Shown one piece after another: positions 35,794-45,365 of a stretch of 57,378 bases of DNA (positions are counted from its first letter, which is position 1; each line of letters starts with the position of its first letter). The translations under genes were made by a program, and so were the position numbers. This DNA is from Candidatus Lambdaproteobacteria bacterium RIFOXYD2_FULL_56_26 (lineage in GTDB: Bacteria; SAR324; XYD2-FULL-50-16), in NCBI GenBank assembly GCA_001783715.1, contig MFNF01000065.1:1-57378 (forward strand), in the 5' to 3' direction. Below the pieces are notes generated by a model. That model saw only the letters and a program-made list of their open reading frames with translations. It ran no database searches and was not told the origin of the DNA.

Positions 35794-37101
35794 TTAGTGG
35801 TGCCCTTCGCTGAAGAGCCGTTTGTCGGAAATCGGCAGGGCCGGTACCCGAGACAGGAACCACAGGAAACAGAGCACAAACGCCCCCAAGACCCCCAAGG
35901 TGATCGAGAAGTCAAAGAGGTTGTACTGGAACCCAGGCAAACCATGGACTTCCGCCCCAGCAGCAGCTGCGGCATCGGCCATGTTCTCTTGGATCGAAGG
36001 AACCACCAAGAAGTACTTTTCCAACCACAGGCCCACCAGGATATCAATGGAGATGAGCCGAGAAAACCAAGGGGTGTTGCAGGCGGTGCGGCTCATGAGC
36101 CCAAAGAAGGGGATCAGGAACAGCATTACCAAAAGCAGCCAGAACATCCAGCCCCACTCGTGACTTTGCATCCGCAAAATCAGGTAGGGGGTTTCCTCGG
36201 GAATGTTGCCGTACCAGATCACCAGCACTTGGCTGAAGATCATGTAGGTCCAGAGCAGACACAAGGCGAAGATGAACTTGGAGGTGTCGTGGTGCCGGGT
36301 GACGCTGATGTAGCCGTTCAGTTTGAATTTCTTCCAAACCACGCCGGAGATCAGGTTCAAGCAGGCCATGCCGCCGATCAGGCTGGCCACCAAGTACTGG
36401 ACCCCAAACATGGTTGAGTACCATTCCTGGTCGATGGACATCACCCAGTCAAAGGCGATCAAAGAAGACAAACAAGCCCAACCGATGGCGACCAAAGGGG
36501 CCATGCGGATGTTCTTTTTGTTGGCCAAGATCTCTTCCTCTTCTTGGGTGCCGTAGTTGGAGACCAACCGGTCGGCAAAACCATTGGAGAAATTGGCAAG
36601 CTTTTTGGCCAAGCCAATGTCGGGGCGCAGGGAGTTTTTGATGTAGATCCAAGAAAGAATCAGGACCAACACAAACAACCCGATGTTCCGTTCAATGAAG
36701 AACGGGAAGTTCAGCCATCCGGCTTTGGAATGGATCACCTTGTCGTGGTCCATCCACTGGAAAAAATGGTGGGCCCCAAAAAAGAGCACCAAATAAAGCC
36801 CAAAGGCAACCGGGGTAAAGGCGGCCAAAGCTTCGGCAAAACGCTTGTAAGGGCGGCCCCAGTTTGCGTCGGTAATCTGCCAGATCACCGAGAAGGTCAA
36901 AGCCCCAAAACCGATCCCACCAAAAAAGACGGTGTTGACCAGAAGCGCTTCCCAAGCTAAGTGGGGTTGGCTGCCCAAGGCACCCACCACGAAGCCAACG
37001 ATACCTACGGCCACGAACAGAACCAGCACGCCCCTGAGGCCACCGCTCAATTTGAAGGTCGAGTTCTCGAGAATGACCTTCATCTCTTCATGTCTCGTCA
37101 T
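35794..37101 (-). CDS. actF: alternative complex III subunit ActF (integral membrane)
   Basis: 435 aa with about ten membrane helices. ActF is the NrfD-related second large membrane subunit of the quinol:cytochrome c/oxidoreductase complex. Recognisable stretches are GGIGFGALTFSVIWQITDANWGRPYKR, the Met/Trp-rich SLIAFDWVMSIDQEWYSTMFG and YLILRMQSHEWGW. Start overlaps actE's stop (ATGA). Last gene of the operon: no actG, sco or cox genes follow, only the terminator. Confidence 0.92.
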   Translation of the reverse strand: MTRHEEMKVILENSTFKLSGGLRGVLVLFVAVGIVGFVVGALGSQPHLAWEALLVNTVFFGGIGFGALTFSVIWQITDANWGRPYKRFAEALAAFTPVAFGLYLVLFFGAHHFFQWMDHDKVIHSKAGWLNFPFFIERNIGLFVLVLILSWIYIKNSLRPDIGLAKKLANFSNGFADRLVSNYGTQEEEEILANKKNIRMAPLVAIGWACLSSLIAFDWVMSIDQEWYSTMFGVQYLVASLIGGMACLNLISGVVWKKFKLNGYISVTRHHDTSKFIFALCLLWTYMIFSQVLVIWYGNIPEETPYLILRMQSHEWGWMFWLLLVMLFLIPFFGLMSRTACNTPWFSRLISIDILVGLWLEKYFLVVPSIQENMADAAAAAGAEVHGLPGFQYNLFDFSITLGVLGAFVLCFLWFLSRVPALPISDKRLFSEGHH

Positions 37102-37652
37102 TGCTGCTTCTCCAGTTTATTGCGAATGTAATTAACAATGTCCCACCGGTCTTTTTCGGTGGTGGCATATCCTAAGGGCGGCATCACGATCCCGCCGTAC
37201 TTCGCCTTGCTGTAAATGTACCCGTCTGGGAAGCTTGGGGTCAAAGCCAGCATTGCCGGAGCAACCATACCCCTTTCGTTGACCTTCGATTTGGCGGTAC
37301 CCATCTCGTTGGTTTCAGACGAAGAGGTGTGACAAACTGCACAGTAGGTATTAAATTTCAACTCCCCGTTCACCAACGATTCGGGAGTAGCCGGAACCGG
37401 GTTGGGGGTAGCGGTGTCGACGCTCATCTGGGTGCCCATCCAATCCAAATTCTGCTCGGTGGACTCAAAGACTTTGCCGTCGGTGGTGACCGTCCCCACG
37501 GGGAACTTGCTCATACTGCCCACTTCTTGGGGCTTGATGCTTTTTTGGTCGTAAAGGTCGGTGATCAGCACAAAGATCGACGACTTGGCGAAGGCGCTCG
37601 TCCCCCCCAAGAGCAGCATCGAACAGGCCAGAAGAGTAATCTTATGCTTCAC
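37098..37652 (-). CDS. actE: alternative complex III subunit ActE (mono-haem cytochrome c)
   Basis: 184 aa. GTG start overlapping actD by 11 bases, with a strong GAGGAGGTG ribosome site. Signal sequence KITLLACSMLLLGGTSAFA; cleavage after AFA, or lipid attachment at Cys10, is possible. One CxxCH haem site (CAVCHTS, C104-H108) and a distal Met candidate in the C-terminal GGIVMPPLGYA. Passes electrons from the complex to its acceptor. Confidence 0.93.
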   Translation of the reverse strand: MKHKITLLACSMLLLGGTSAFAKSSIFVLITDLYDQKSIKPQEVGSMSKFPVGTVTTDGKVFESTEQNLDWMGTQMSVDTATPNPVPATPESLVNGELKFNTYCAVCHTSSSETNEMGTAKSKVNERGMVAPAMLALTPSFPDGYIYSKAKYGGIVMPPLGYATTEKDRWDIVNYIRNKLEKQQ

Positions 37653-38172
37653 GGTTCACCTCCTCGGCACTAAATTTGTTCAAAATCCCTTCGACCTTGT
37701 CCAAGTCGTGTTGGGTGCAAGGAACGATCAGGCCAAAGCGGTCCCGAGTGAAGCGGCGGTAGCTTTTCCACTGTTTGCTGCCGGGCATGCCGTGTTTGCG
37801 CAGGTCGTTGAGGATCAACCCGATCATCGAGATCAAGGTGAACCAAACGGCGCAAAGCACGCTCAACTCAAACAAGACCGGCCCCATGATCGGGAAGGAG
37901 ACGATCGGCTTGCCCGAAACCGGAAGGATCCAGTCCAGGGACATAAAGGTCATGAGGGTGAAGGCCAGCGAAAAACCGCAGAACATCCCCGCCAAGGTGA
38001 AAAAAGGGACCCGGCTCTGGGGGTTTCCCAGAGCATGGTCGATCTCGTGCCTCGGACAGGGGGCCAAGGTGGTCAAGCGCTGAAAACCGGAATCCCGCAG
38101 TTCCCGGATGGCCCCACAAAAATCGTCCAGGAACTCGTAAGTCGCCCAGACACCGGAAAATTGCTTACTCAT
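37642..38172 (-). CDS. actD: alternative complex III subunit ActD (DUF3341)
   Basis: 176 aa. Two membrane helices (about 60-80 and 95-120) with short N- and C-terminal cytosolic domains. The N-terminal SGVWATYEFLDDFCGAIRELRDSG and the FPIMGPVLFELSVL segment are typical of DUF3341. ATG at 38172 lies eight bases after AGGAG; an in-frame GTG three codons earlier is possible. Overlaps the end of actC by eight bases. Confidence 0.92.
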   Translation of the reverse strand: MSKQFSGVWATYEFLDDFCGAIRELRDSGFQRLTTLAPCPRHEIDHALGNPQSRVPFFTLAGMFCGFSLAFTLMTFMSLDWILPVSGKPIVSFPIMGPVLFELSVLCAVWFTLISMIGLILNDLRKHGMPGSKQWKSYRRFTRDRFGLIVPCTQHDLDKVEGILNKFSAEEVNREA

Positions 38173-39490
38173 GGTGTGCACTCCTCATAGGTGGAACTAA
38201 AGCCTCTTTTAATTCCGCCACCGCTAAAGACGGCATGATCTTAACGAAGATGAAAAACCACATCGAGAACCAGCCAAAGCTGCCGATGGTGATCCAGATT
38301 TCCACCCACTCGAAGGTGTAAGAACCCCAGGCGTAAGGGTCAAAGTCATGAGCCAAAGAGGTGACCACGATGTTGAACCGCTCCATCCACATCCCGATGT
38401 TTACCAGGATGGAGATCAAAAAGAGGGCCGGAACGTTGGTCCGAATCTTTTTGATCCACAAGGGCAAGGGAGACACGCAGTTACAAAAGACCATCAGGAA
38501 GAAGAAGAACTTCAACTCCCCAAAGGGCCTAAACCAGAACAACGCCTTCTCGTACTTCGCACCAGAGTAGTAGGCGATAAAGAACTCGATGGAATAAGCG
38601 TAAGTAACGATGACCCCAGTAAACATGATCATCTTGGCCATGGCTTCCATGTCCTTCATCTTGATGATGTCCTTAAAGCCCGGGAAAATCGCCCGCAGCG
38701 GCAGGAGCAAGGTCAAGACCATGGCGCAACCAGAGAAGATCGCCCCGGCCACGAAGTAGGGCGGGAAGATTGTGGTGTGCCAACCGGGGATCGAACTCAT
38801 GGCGAAGTCCCAGGACACGATGGAGTGTACCGAAAAGACCAGAGGAGTCGCAATCGCCGCAAACAAGAGGTAGGCCCTCATGTAGTGTTTCCACTCGTGG
38901 TTGGTCCCCCTAAAGCCCAAGGCGGCAATCCCGTAGAACAACCGCTTGAGACCTTTGGATTCATCCCGAACCACTGCAAAGTCGGGAACCAACCCGACCA
39001 AGAAGAACAGGATCGACACCGACATGTAGGTGTTGACCGCAAATACGTCCCACAAGAGGGGGGATTTGAAGTTCACCCACAAAAGCCGCTGGTTGGGGTA
39101 GGGAATCAACCAATAAAAGTTCCAGACCCGACCGATGTGGATCAAGGGGAACAGGGCCGCCGTCATCACCGCAAAGACCGTCATGGCCTCGGAAGCACGA
39201 TAGATGGAGGTCCTAAAGGGGGCTCGCACCAAAAACAGTACTGCTGAAATCAGCGTTCCGGCGTGGCCGATACCGACCCAAAACACGAAGTTGGTGATAT
39301 AAACACCCCAACCAATTGGGTTATTGATCCCGCTGCCTTCCATACCGTGACGAATTTGGTACCCGAAGGCGAAGATCCCCATGCCCAGCATGGTAAGAAT
39401 AATGGCCATACTGGCGAACCAGGTCTTGCCTGGCGGCCTCATCGAATGAAGAATGTCGTCATTGATGCTGGCGTAAGTGACATTGCTCAC
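38165..39490 (-). CDS. actC: alternative complex III subunit ActC (NrfD-like quinol site)
   Basis: 441 aa, GTG start with AGGAGAGG upstream. About ten membrane helices. NrfD-like polysulfide reductase fold with GWGVYITNFVFWVGIGHAGTLISAVLFLVRAPFRTSIYRASEAMTVFAV near the front; the His and Asp/Glu residues in this family line the quinol site. W-rich VHSIVSWDFAMSSIPGWHTTIFPPYFVAGAIFSG is also diagnostic. Electrons pass from quinol here to the Fe-S clusters of ActB. Confidence 0.94.
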   Translation of the reverse strand: MSNVTYASINDDILHSMRPPGKTWFASMAIILTMLGMGIFAFGYQIRHGMEGSGINNPIGWGVYITNFVFWVGIGHAGTLISAVLFLVRAPFRTSIYRASEAMTVFAVMTAALFPLIHIGRVWNFYWLIPYPNQRLLWVNFKSPLLWDVFAVNTYMSVSILFFLVGLVPDFAVVRDESKGLKRLFYGIAALGFRGTNHEWKHYMRAYLLFAAIATPLVFSVHSIVSWDFAMSSIPGWHTTIFPPYFVAGAIFSGCAMVLTLLLPLRAIFPGFKDIIKMKDMEAMAKMIMFTGVIVTYAYSIEFFIAYYSGAKYEKALFWFRPFGELKFFFFLMVFCNCVSPLPLWIKKIRTNVPALFLISILVNIGMWMERFNIVVTSLAHDFDPYAWGSYTFEWVEIWITIGSFGWFSMWFFIFVKIMPSLAVAELKEALVPPMRSAHHE

Positions 39491-39498
39491 GGCCTCTC

Positions 39499-42400
39499 CT
39501 ATGCTTTCTTGTTGTCGTGGTTGATCTTCTTCAAGTAAGTGACGGCAGGCAAATAGTTCACCTCGTCCAACTGGGTGTAACCCCGGTTGGTGGTGGTTTT
39601 GATCTGGGTCACTTTCGCTTTCGAGTCTTTGATGTTCCCGAAGGAGATTGCATCAGTCGGGCAAGTTTCCTGGCAAGCAGTCAAGATTTCGCCGTCAAAG
39701 ACCTCTCGACCTTGGTCCTTGGCTAAATCCTTCCCTGCACGGACTCTGGAGAAACAGAAGTTGCACTTCTCCATCACCCCTTTTTCCCGGACGGTTACCG
39801 CCGGGTTCAGCTGCATGTGAAGCGGTGCAGGGAATTCGTAGGTCCTCCAGTTGAACCTCCGCTGCTTGTATGCGCAGTTGTTGGCGCAGTACCTTGTTCC
39901 TACGCAACGGTTGTAGATCATGGCGTTGATCCCTTCGTCGTTGTGGTAGGTAGCGTAAACCGGGCAAACCGGCTCGCACCCGGCGTTGGCGCATTGGCCA
40001 CACATCTGGGGAGTGAAGTAGGTCTCCAACTCTCCGGTTTCGTGGTTCGGCTCTTGGTAGCGGGCAATGTGGATCCAGGCCATTTCTCTGCCCTTGGACA
40101 TCCTTTCCTTGCCTACCACGGAAACGTTGTTCTCGGCGTAACAGGCGACCACACAGGCGGAACAGCCGATGCAGCGATCCAAGTCCACCGCCATTTCCCA
40201 CTTGTGGCTTTCGTAGTAAACCGGCTTGTCCCGTTTGCTCCATTCCACATGGTACGCCACGTCTGCCGCCCGCTCCTGGTAGAAGCTGGTGTTGTCCGGC
40301 AGGGTGGTTTCGTAATGCCGGTGCCGCAGGTGGTGTTCGAGGTCATGCTCTTCGCTGTGGCCTTGCATGGCCTCAACGCTGGTCATTTTCACGAAACCCC
40401 GGCCCTTGAGGCTCCGGTCGCCCATGTTGGCTTTGGTGTACTCCAAGGACAAGGCGGCGATGTCATGGTGCTTGGCCGTCCCTTCAGGGGTGACCATGTA
40501 GGCATCTTCATCGGTGGCCTTGACCTCAACGGCGGTAGTAAAAACCAAATCCCCGGAAAGAGGGTCCAGTTTAAAGTCCAGCAGCTGAGCGGCACTGAGC
40601 CCTACTTGGAGCGGTTTGATCGTAACGTCGGCAGCCATTTCAACGTGGGGCATCAACAAGGACTTGCCTCGAGTCGAAATGTAGGTAGGGAACGGAATGT
40701 TCCGACCCAACCCGGTCGGCACGGCGACAACACCCCTGGCGATCCCGTAGTTCACAAAGACCCCCAATTTTTGGGTTCCCGCTGCAGTCTTGACCTCGGC
40801 AAAGTTGCCATGTTTGAGGCCCAATTCCACGGCGGTGTCGGGGTGAACTTCCAACCAGGAGTCCCAAACCAATTGGGTCACCGGGTGGGGGATTTCCAAC
40901 AGCCAGCTGCGATTCCCGCCAGCACCGTTGGCATCATGCATGCTGGAGTTGACCGCCAACAGGGTCAAACCGGCAGCTTCGGCCTTGGGGGCCATCTCGG
41001 CGGCATAAGCGCTGCTCTGCAGGCTCACCGACTTGGGGGCAAATTCCCCAAAATGTCCACCTTGCTGCAAGGACTTTTTCCAGAAGGCCTCAAAGGGACC
41101 GGCAACGGCCCAATCCTTCTGGTAGCCCATCCAGGCTGCCTTGATGTAGTCCTGGTAGGTAGCAGCGGAGGCTTCGGCAGCGCCCAGTTGTTTGCCCAGG
41201 GCCAGCAACAGGTCGCCCAGTTCCAGGGTCTCGTACCCAGGCAACTTGGCCATTGCCGGTTGGATCAGACTGTGAATCCCTTTGCGGGGGTTCAGGTCAC
41301 CCCAGGACTCGACGGTATGGCTGGTGGGCAGGTGCATGTGAGCCAAGGCGCTGGTTTCGTCTTCTTCGGTGGACAAACTGACCACCATCGGAACTTTGGC
41401 CAGAGCTTCAGCAAACCCGGCACCTTTGGGCAGAGCGTAAGCAGGGTTGACATTCTCGATCACCACTACTTGGTAAGCCCCAGCGGCCATTTGTTTGATC
41501 GCATCGGCCATCTTGCTCAAGGAATCACCGCCCATTTGGGTCTCTGCACCAAACAAAACGGTTTTGCCCAGGTTACCGGCAACAACGTTGAGCAGGTTCA
41601 CTGCAACCTGCAATTTGGCTCCTTCACCAGTCGATTGGGCGTTGCCCCCGGCAATGGCCAAGGAAGCGCCGCCTTGGGCGAAGTCTTTGGCCAATTCTTC
41701 CAAAACTTTGACCGAAACCCCGGTCCGCTCGGAGACTTTCTCCAGGCTGAAACCGGACAGGTAGGACTTGAGCCCTTCGTTCCCCGCCATCGCCGAACCG
41801 GGCAACAAAGCCGCCGCCATCCCCAAGGCCACTTGGGCCTCTTGGCCGGGCTTCACCGAGAGCCACTGGTCGGCGTTGGAGCCGGTCATGCTCTGGTGAG
41901 TGGAAACGTGAATAAACTTGCCCTTTTGGCCGTGGGAGAAGGCATGCATCTTGGTGTAGTCCCTCAAGTTGGCTTGAGAGTTCATCCAAGATTCCATGAA
42001 GTCGGCCCCGAAACTGACCAGCACCTTGGCTTCCCCAATAGCGTACTGGGGAACTTCGGCGGTTCCGAAGGCGATTTCGTTGCCTTTGGCAATGCTGGCG
42101 TAGGGGGACATTTCAAACTGGAGACTGGACCCATCGGTGCCCAAGACCCCGGCCAAAAGCTTTTTAAAGCTGCCGGAACGGGGTTTGCCGATGTACAGGG
42201 TTTTGCCGCCTTTCATGGCGGTGGCCAAAGCAGCGATCCCTTCGTCCCATTTGACGGGGGCACCTTGCTGATTGGGGCCCTTGGAGCGGCTGGGGCTGTA
42301 CATAGCCTGCATACTCGACTGGCCTTGGGGGCAAATGCTGCCCCGGTTCAAGGGATGAAGGGGGTTGCCCTCCGCCTTGATGGCCCGGCCTTCCCTGGTT

Positions 42401-42603
42401 TTGATCACCAAGCCGCAACCGCCCGAACATTCGGTACAGGTCGAGGCGAAGTTGAATACAACCCCGGGCTGATACTCCGAAGGAGGAACCAGCATCGGGA
42501 TAATCGTTTCGACCGGGTCGCTCCCGCACCCGGCAACAGCGGCCGCCGCACCGCTTACTGCGGCCACTTTAAAGAAGTCTCTGCGGTTGATGCCTTTGGT
42601 CAT
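39499..42603 (-). CDS. actB: alternative complex III subunit ActB (molybdopterin-type plus Fe-S fusion)
   Basis: 1034 aa. A twin-arginine signal (NRRDFFKVAAVSG) and a lipobox with Cys26 indicate Tat export and membrane anchoring. Residues 30-780 resemble molybdopterin oxidoreductases; in this complex that part is known to lack the cofactor. The C-terminal 807-990 region carries four Cys-rich cluster motifs: CIGCSACVVAC, CGQCANAGCEPVC, CVGTRYCANNC and CNFC...CQETC, that is three 4Fe-4S and one 3Fe-4S in known structures. Eight bases before actC; SD AGGAG present. Confidence 0.95.
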   Translation of the reverse strand: MTKGINRRDFFKVAAVSGAAAAVAGCGSDPVETIIPMLVPPSEYQPGVVFNFASTCTECSGGCGLVIKTREGRAIKAEGNPLHPLNRGSICPQGQSSMQAMYSPSRSKGPNQQGAPVKWDEGIAALATAMKGGKTLYIGKPRSGSFKKLLAGVLGTDGSSLQFEMSPYASIAKGNEIAFGTAEVPQYAIGEAKVLVSFGADFMESWMNSQANLRDYTKMHAFSHGQKGKFIHVSTHQSMTGSNADQWLSVKPGQEAQVALGMAAALLPGSAMAGNEGLKSYLSGFSLEKVSERTGVSVKVLEELAKDFAQGGASLAIAGGNAQSTGEGAKLQVAVNLLNVVAGNLGKTVLFGAETQMGGDSLSKMADAIKQMAAGAYQVVVIENVNPAYALPKGAGFAEALAKVPMVVSLSTEEDETSALAHMHLPTSHTVESWGDLNPRKGIHSLIQPAMAKLPGYETLELGDLLLALGKQLGAAEASAATYQDYIKAAWMGYQKDWAVAGPFEAFWKKSLQQGGHFGEFAPKSVSLQSSAYAAEMAPKAEAAGLTLLAVNSSMHDANGAGGNRSWLLEIPHPVTQLVWDSWLEVHPDTAVELGLKHGNFAEVKTAAGTQKLGVFVNYGIARGVVAVPTGLGRNIPFPTYISTRGKSLLMPHVEMAADVTIKPLQVGLSAAQLLDFKLDPLSGDLVFTTAVEVKATDEDAYMVTPEGTAKHHDIAALSLEYTKANMGDRSLKGRGFVKMTSVEAMQGHSEEHDLEHHLRHRHYETTLPDNTSFYQERAADVAYHVEWSKRDKPVYYESHKWEMAVDLDRCIGCSACVVACYAENNVSVVGKERMSKGREMAWIHIARYQEPNHETGELETYFTPQMCGQCANAGCEPVCPVYATYHNDEGINAMIYNRCVGTRYCANNCAYKQRRFNWRTYEFPAPLHMQLNPAVTVREKGVMEKCNFCFSRVRAGKDLAKDQGREVFDGEILTACQETCPTDAISFGNIKDSKAKVTQIKTTTNRGYTQLDEVNYLPAVTYLKKINHDNKKA

Positions 42604-42614
42604 TCTGGCTCCTA

Positions 42615-43241
42615 TTACTTGTGGCAGATGAAACAGTCTTTCGACCCTGAAATATTGCCGTCCGGTTGGACCGAAGCGGCATTGTCGATCGGGAGCGCCC
42701 CGCGAGTCTTACGCACCGGCCCGGCAATCTTGCCGTTGGCCGTCGGATGTTTTTCCATGTGACAAGACACGCAAAAGCCCATGCTCAAAGGCTGTTTCAT
42801 GGTGGCGAAGCTAACTTCCTCAACCTTGGACATGTCCCCATGGCATTGGGTGCAGTCGAAGCCGATTTGAATGTGCCGTTTGTGGGAAAACTCCACAAAG
42901 TCGGGGATGTCGTGGATCTTTTTCCAAGGGATCACTTCTTGCCGATCCCAGTACCCTACGACCTTGGCGATTTCTTGCTGCTGGGCTTCCGTGGTCCCCT
43001 TGACTACCGAATGACACCCAAAGCAGGTGCGAACCGGGGGGATGCCGGAGTTGATCGAGCGCCTTGCGTAAATATGACAAAATTCACAAGGGACTTCGTT
43101 TTTGCCCGCATGGGTAACGTGGCTAAACTTGATCGGCTGGGTAAAGTCGCCCTCGGCCAAAGCCATGGAGGGGACAGCCAGCATGGCTGCGCTAAGGAAT
43201 AACATTACCTTGCGCACGATGTTTTGACCCTGTCTCTTCAT
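42615..43241 (-). CDS. actA: alternative complex III subunit ActA (penta-haem cytochrome c)
   Basis: 208 aa. N-terminal helix (KVMLFLSAAMLAVPSMALA) acts as signal or anchor. Five CxxCH haem sites: residues 52-56, 73-77, 130-134, 157-161 and 203-207, the last almost at the C-terminus. This is the pentahaem subunit that hands electrons from the Fe-S clusters to ActE. First gene of the operon, 11 bases before actB. The 385 bases upstream must hold the operon promoter. Confidence 0.95.
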   Translation of the reverse strand: MKRQGQNIVRKVMLFLSAAMLAVPSMALAEGDFTQPIKFSHVTHAGKNEVPCEFCHIYARRSINSGIPPVRTCFGCHSVVKGTTEAQQQEIAKVVGYWDRQEVIPWKKIHDIPDFVEFSHKRHIQIGFDCTQCHGDMSKVEEVSFATMKQPLSMGFCVSCHMEKHPTANGKIAGPVRKTRGALPIDNAASVQPDGNISGSKDCFICHK

Positions 43242-43626
43242 TCGAAAACCGCTGAATATCGTTTGGAACAGCCGCCCTTTTTAGGACGGACTCAATGGCC
43301 GCCATCTATAGTCCTCTTCGTCTTTGGCAAACGAAAGTGGCTGGATCACACCACAACAAAAATCAAAAATCAACATTCTTTTTATAAGCGGTTTTTATTC
43401 AACACTTGATATATAAATGTTCCACGATGGGATGCTGCCCCCAGGCAACTCCAATCTCTGGCTTTCCCCCCAGCCCACACTGACGCTTCCCCTCCCGGTC
43501 GCAAATTTAGGTTTGCCAAGGTGCCAGGAATAGCAATAAAAACAAACAGGATTTGATTCTCAAAACTTTAAGGTTTATACCTGAGACTCCATCAATCCCA
43601 AGAATACAGACATCCCCCAATTCAAT
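43242..43626. other. intergenic region between divergent actA and ecsC-like genes
   Basis: 385 bases without a credible gene. The centre (43360-43420) is AT-rich (TTTTTATAAGCGGTTTTTATT, TGATATATAAATG), as expected of a divergent promoter zone for the act operon and the EcsC gene. I found no -35/-10 pair with good spacing. A C-rich strip at 43435-43500 follows. On the minus strand CCGTCC-TAAAAA-GGGCGG (near 43280-43300) could fold in the actA leader. Confidence 0.4.
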
Positions 43627-44307
43627 ATGCCCCCCATTGATCCACGGACCGAATCCAAAGTTAGGGAGTTTGTAACCCAGGACCTCAAGGGGTTACACCA
43701 ATTGATGGACTACGGACTGTTGGGTTTTGGCCCCTTTGAGGGAGCCAAGGCCTTAGCGGCCAAGTACCGGTCTTTCGAGCACTCCAAGACGGAGCAGATC
43801 CGGGCGTTGGCCCAGGGGGAATTAAAAAAGCACTTTGCTGCGGGTTTTGTTACCAGCCTCGGAGGGCTATTCACCCTGCCCTTTGCCGTCCCGGCCTCTA
43901 TGGCTGCTTCTTGGATTCTACAGATCCGAATGGTGGCGGCCATGGCCGAATTGGGTGGCTTTGACCTGGAAGAGCCACAGGTCCGTGCAGCCATCGCCTT
44001 TTGTTTGTTAGGCAAACAGGGCAAAGATTTGGTTGAATCGGACTTCCAGGCCCTACAAAAACGGATGACCCAAGGGCACCTGTACAGCCTTTCTCCTAAA
44101 GCCTTACTGTTGATTAACCAAGGGATCATCCGGCGGTTGGGCCAGTTGGCGGGACAAAAGGGGCTCACTCGGCTCAGCCGGGTAATCCCCCTGGCCGGCG
44201 GCCTTTTGGGCGGGGCGATTGATTACTGGCAAGGGAAACAAACCGCAGACTTTGCCTTTGAGTTGTTCGGATTTGACCACCCTGCCAACCAGGTCCATGA
44301 ATCCTAA
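43627..44307 (+). CDS. EcsC family protein
   Basis: 226 aa. EcsC-type proteins are poorly understood, and this form lacks the ABC transporter partners EcsAB. The family signature is clear in FVTSLGGLFTLPFAVPASMAASWILQIRMVAAMAELGGFD (about 80-120). GLTRLSRVIPLAGGLLGGAIDYWQ near 185-205 is a second hydrophobic hairpin. It may associate with membranes. Overlaps the start of the next gene by 11 bases, so the two are co-translated. Confidence 0.85.
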   Translation: MPPIDPRTESKVREFVTQDLKGLHQLMDYGLLGFGPFEGAKALAAKYRSFEHSKTEQIRALAQGELKKHFAAGFVTSLGGLFTLPFAVPASMAASWILQIRMVAAMAELGGFDLEEPQVRAAIAFCLLGKQGKDLVESDFQALQKRMTQGHLYSLSPKALLLINQGIIRRLGQLAGQKGLTRLSRVIPLAGGLLGGAIDYWQGKQTADFAFELFGFDHPANQVHES

Positions 44308-45349
44308 AAAAATCCTGCTGGTCCAGTTAAAGCAGTTGGGCGACGTTTTGATGTGTACTCCGGCGATCCAGGCGCTGCAAGACCGGTTCCCGGAGGCAGA
44401 GATCCACTTTTTGACCCAGCGCCCCAGCGACCAACTGCTGGCCCACAACCCTTTGGTTCGGAAGGTCCATTTTTTCCCAAAAGGCAAACAGATCCGGCCT
44501 TTCTTGGATTTAAAAAAAGCCTCGCAGGCAGAGCGGTTTGATTTGGTGGTGGATTTTTACAACAAACCGGCCAGCGCCTTCTTGTCCTGGATCACCGGAG
44601 CGCCGATAAGGGTGGGCTACAAAAAAGGCCTGCGGCAGTTTTTTTACACCCACCCGGTCACCCCTCATTCAGCCAGCCCCTATTCTGCGGACGAACGGTT
44701 GGCCCTCTTGGCTCCGTTGGGGATTCCCTTTGCCCGTTACAACTTGAGGTTTCTGCCCAGTGACCAGGACCGACGGCAGGCCAAGGAGATTCTGGAACAA
44801 CTGGACCGGGCCCCCAACCGCCCGCTGATCACCTTGAGCCCCGTTTCCCGGCAGCCCTACAAACGCTGGGACAATGGGTCCTTTGGCTGGGTGGCCAACA
44901 AACTGGTGGAGCAGACCCAAGGGCAAGTGCTTTTTGTCTGGGGTCCAGGGGAGAAGCCCTATGTGGAGGAGGTCCGGGCGGCTTTGGCGCAACCGGACCT
45001 GGGGGACTACCGGGACATCTCTTTGGGCGAGACCGTTGCCCTGTTTGAGTTGGCCGACTTCCACCTGGGCAACGACAACGGCCCCATGCACTTTGCCATT
45101 GCCGCCGATTGCCCCAGCTTGGCGGTCTTTGGCAAGCCGCTCCTAGAAAACTGGCTGCCCCCCGGCTCGCCCCACCACCAAGGGGTTGAGTTTGATCCCG
45201 GTTGCAAGCGGAACTGCCGTTATCCCAACTGCGGATCAGAATGCCTGGGTGCCGACAAGGAAGCGGTCTTGGCCAAGGCGTTGGAGGTGATCGAGAAGGC
45301 TTGGGAAGGGGGCCGACGCAAAAGGCCGACCCCGCCGGAAGAAAATTAA
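44297..45349 (+). CDS. glycosyltransferase family 9 (heptosyltransferase-like)
   Basis: 350 aa. The N-terminus LLVQLKQLGDVLMCTPAIQALQDRFPEAEIHFLTQ and the C-terminal FHLGNDNGPMHFAIAADCPSLAVFG are the two halves of the GT9 (GT-B) fold used by ADP-heptose:LPS heptosyltransferases. PVSRQPYKRWDNGSFG is the donor-binding part. Several Cys close to the end (GCKRNCRYPNCGSECLG) are like those in some WaaQ/WaaF relatives. Acceptor sugar cannot be told. A longer open frame exists, but the ATG at 44297 gives the proper family start. Confidence 0.9.
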   Translation: MNPKKILLVQLKQLGDVLMCTPAIQALQDRFPEAEIHFLTQRPSDQLLAHNPLVRKVHFFPKGKQIRPFLDLKKASQAERFDLVVDFYNKPASAFLSWITGAPIRVGYKKGLRQFFYTHPVTPHSASPYSADERLALLAPLGIPFARYNLRFLPSDQDRRQAKEILEQLDRAPNRPLITLSPVSRQPYKRWDNGSFGWVANKLVEQTQGQVLFVWGPGEKPYVEEVRAALAQPDLGDYRDISLGETVALFELADFHLGNDNGPMHFAIAADCPSLAVFGKPLLENWLPPGSPHHQGVEFDPGCKRNCRYPNCGSECLGADKEAVLAKALEVIEKAWEGGRRKRPTPPEEN

Positions 45350-45365
45350 AGCCAGGGCCTAAAGC

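Noticed and set aside
39817-42762. A very long open frame (981 codons) on the plus strand opposite actB.
   Set aside because: It is the antisense shadow of a well-identified gene with Tat signal and Fe-S motifs; its translation shows no domain and is His/Gly/Gln-rich as expected of such shadows in GC-rich DNA.
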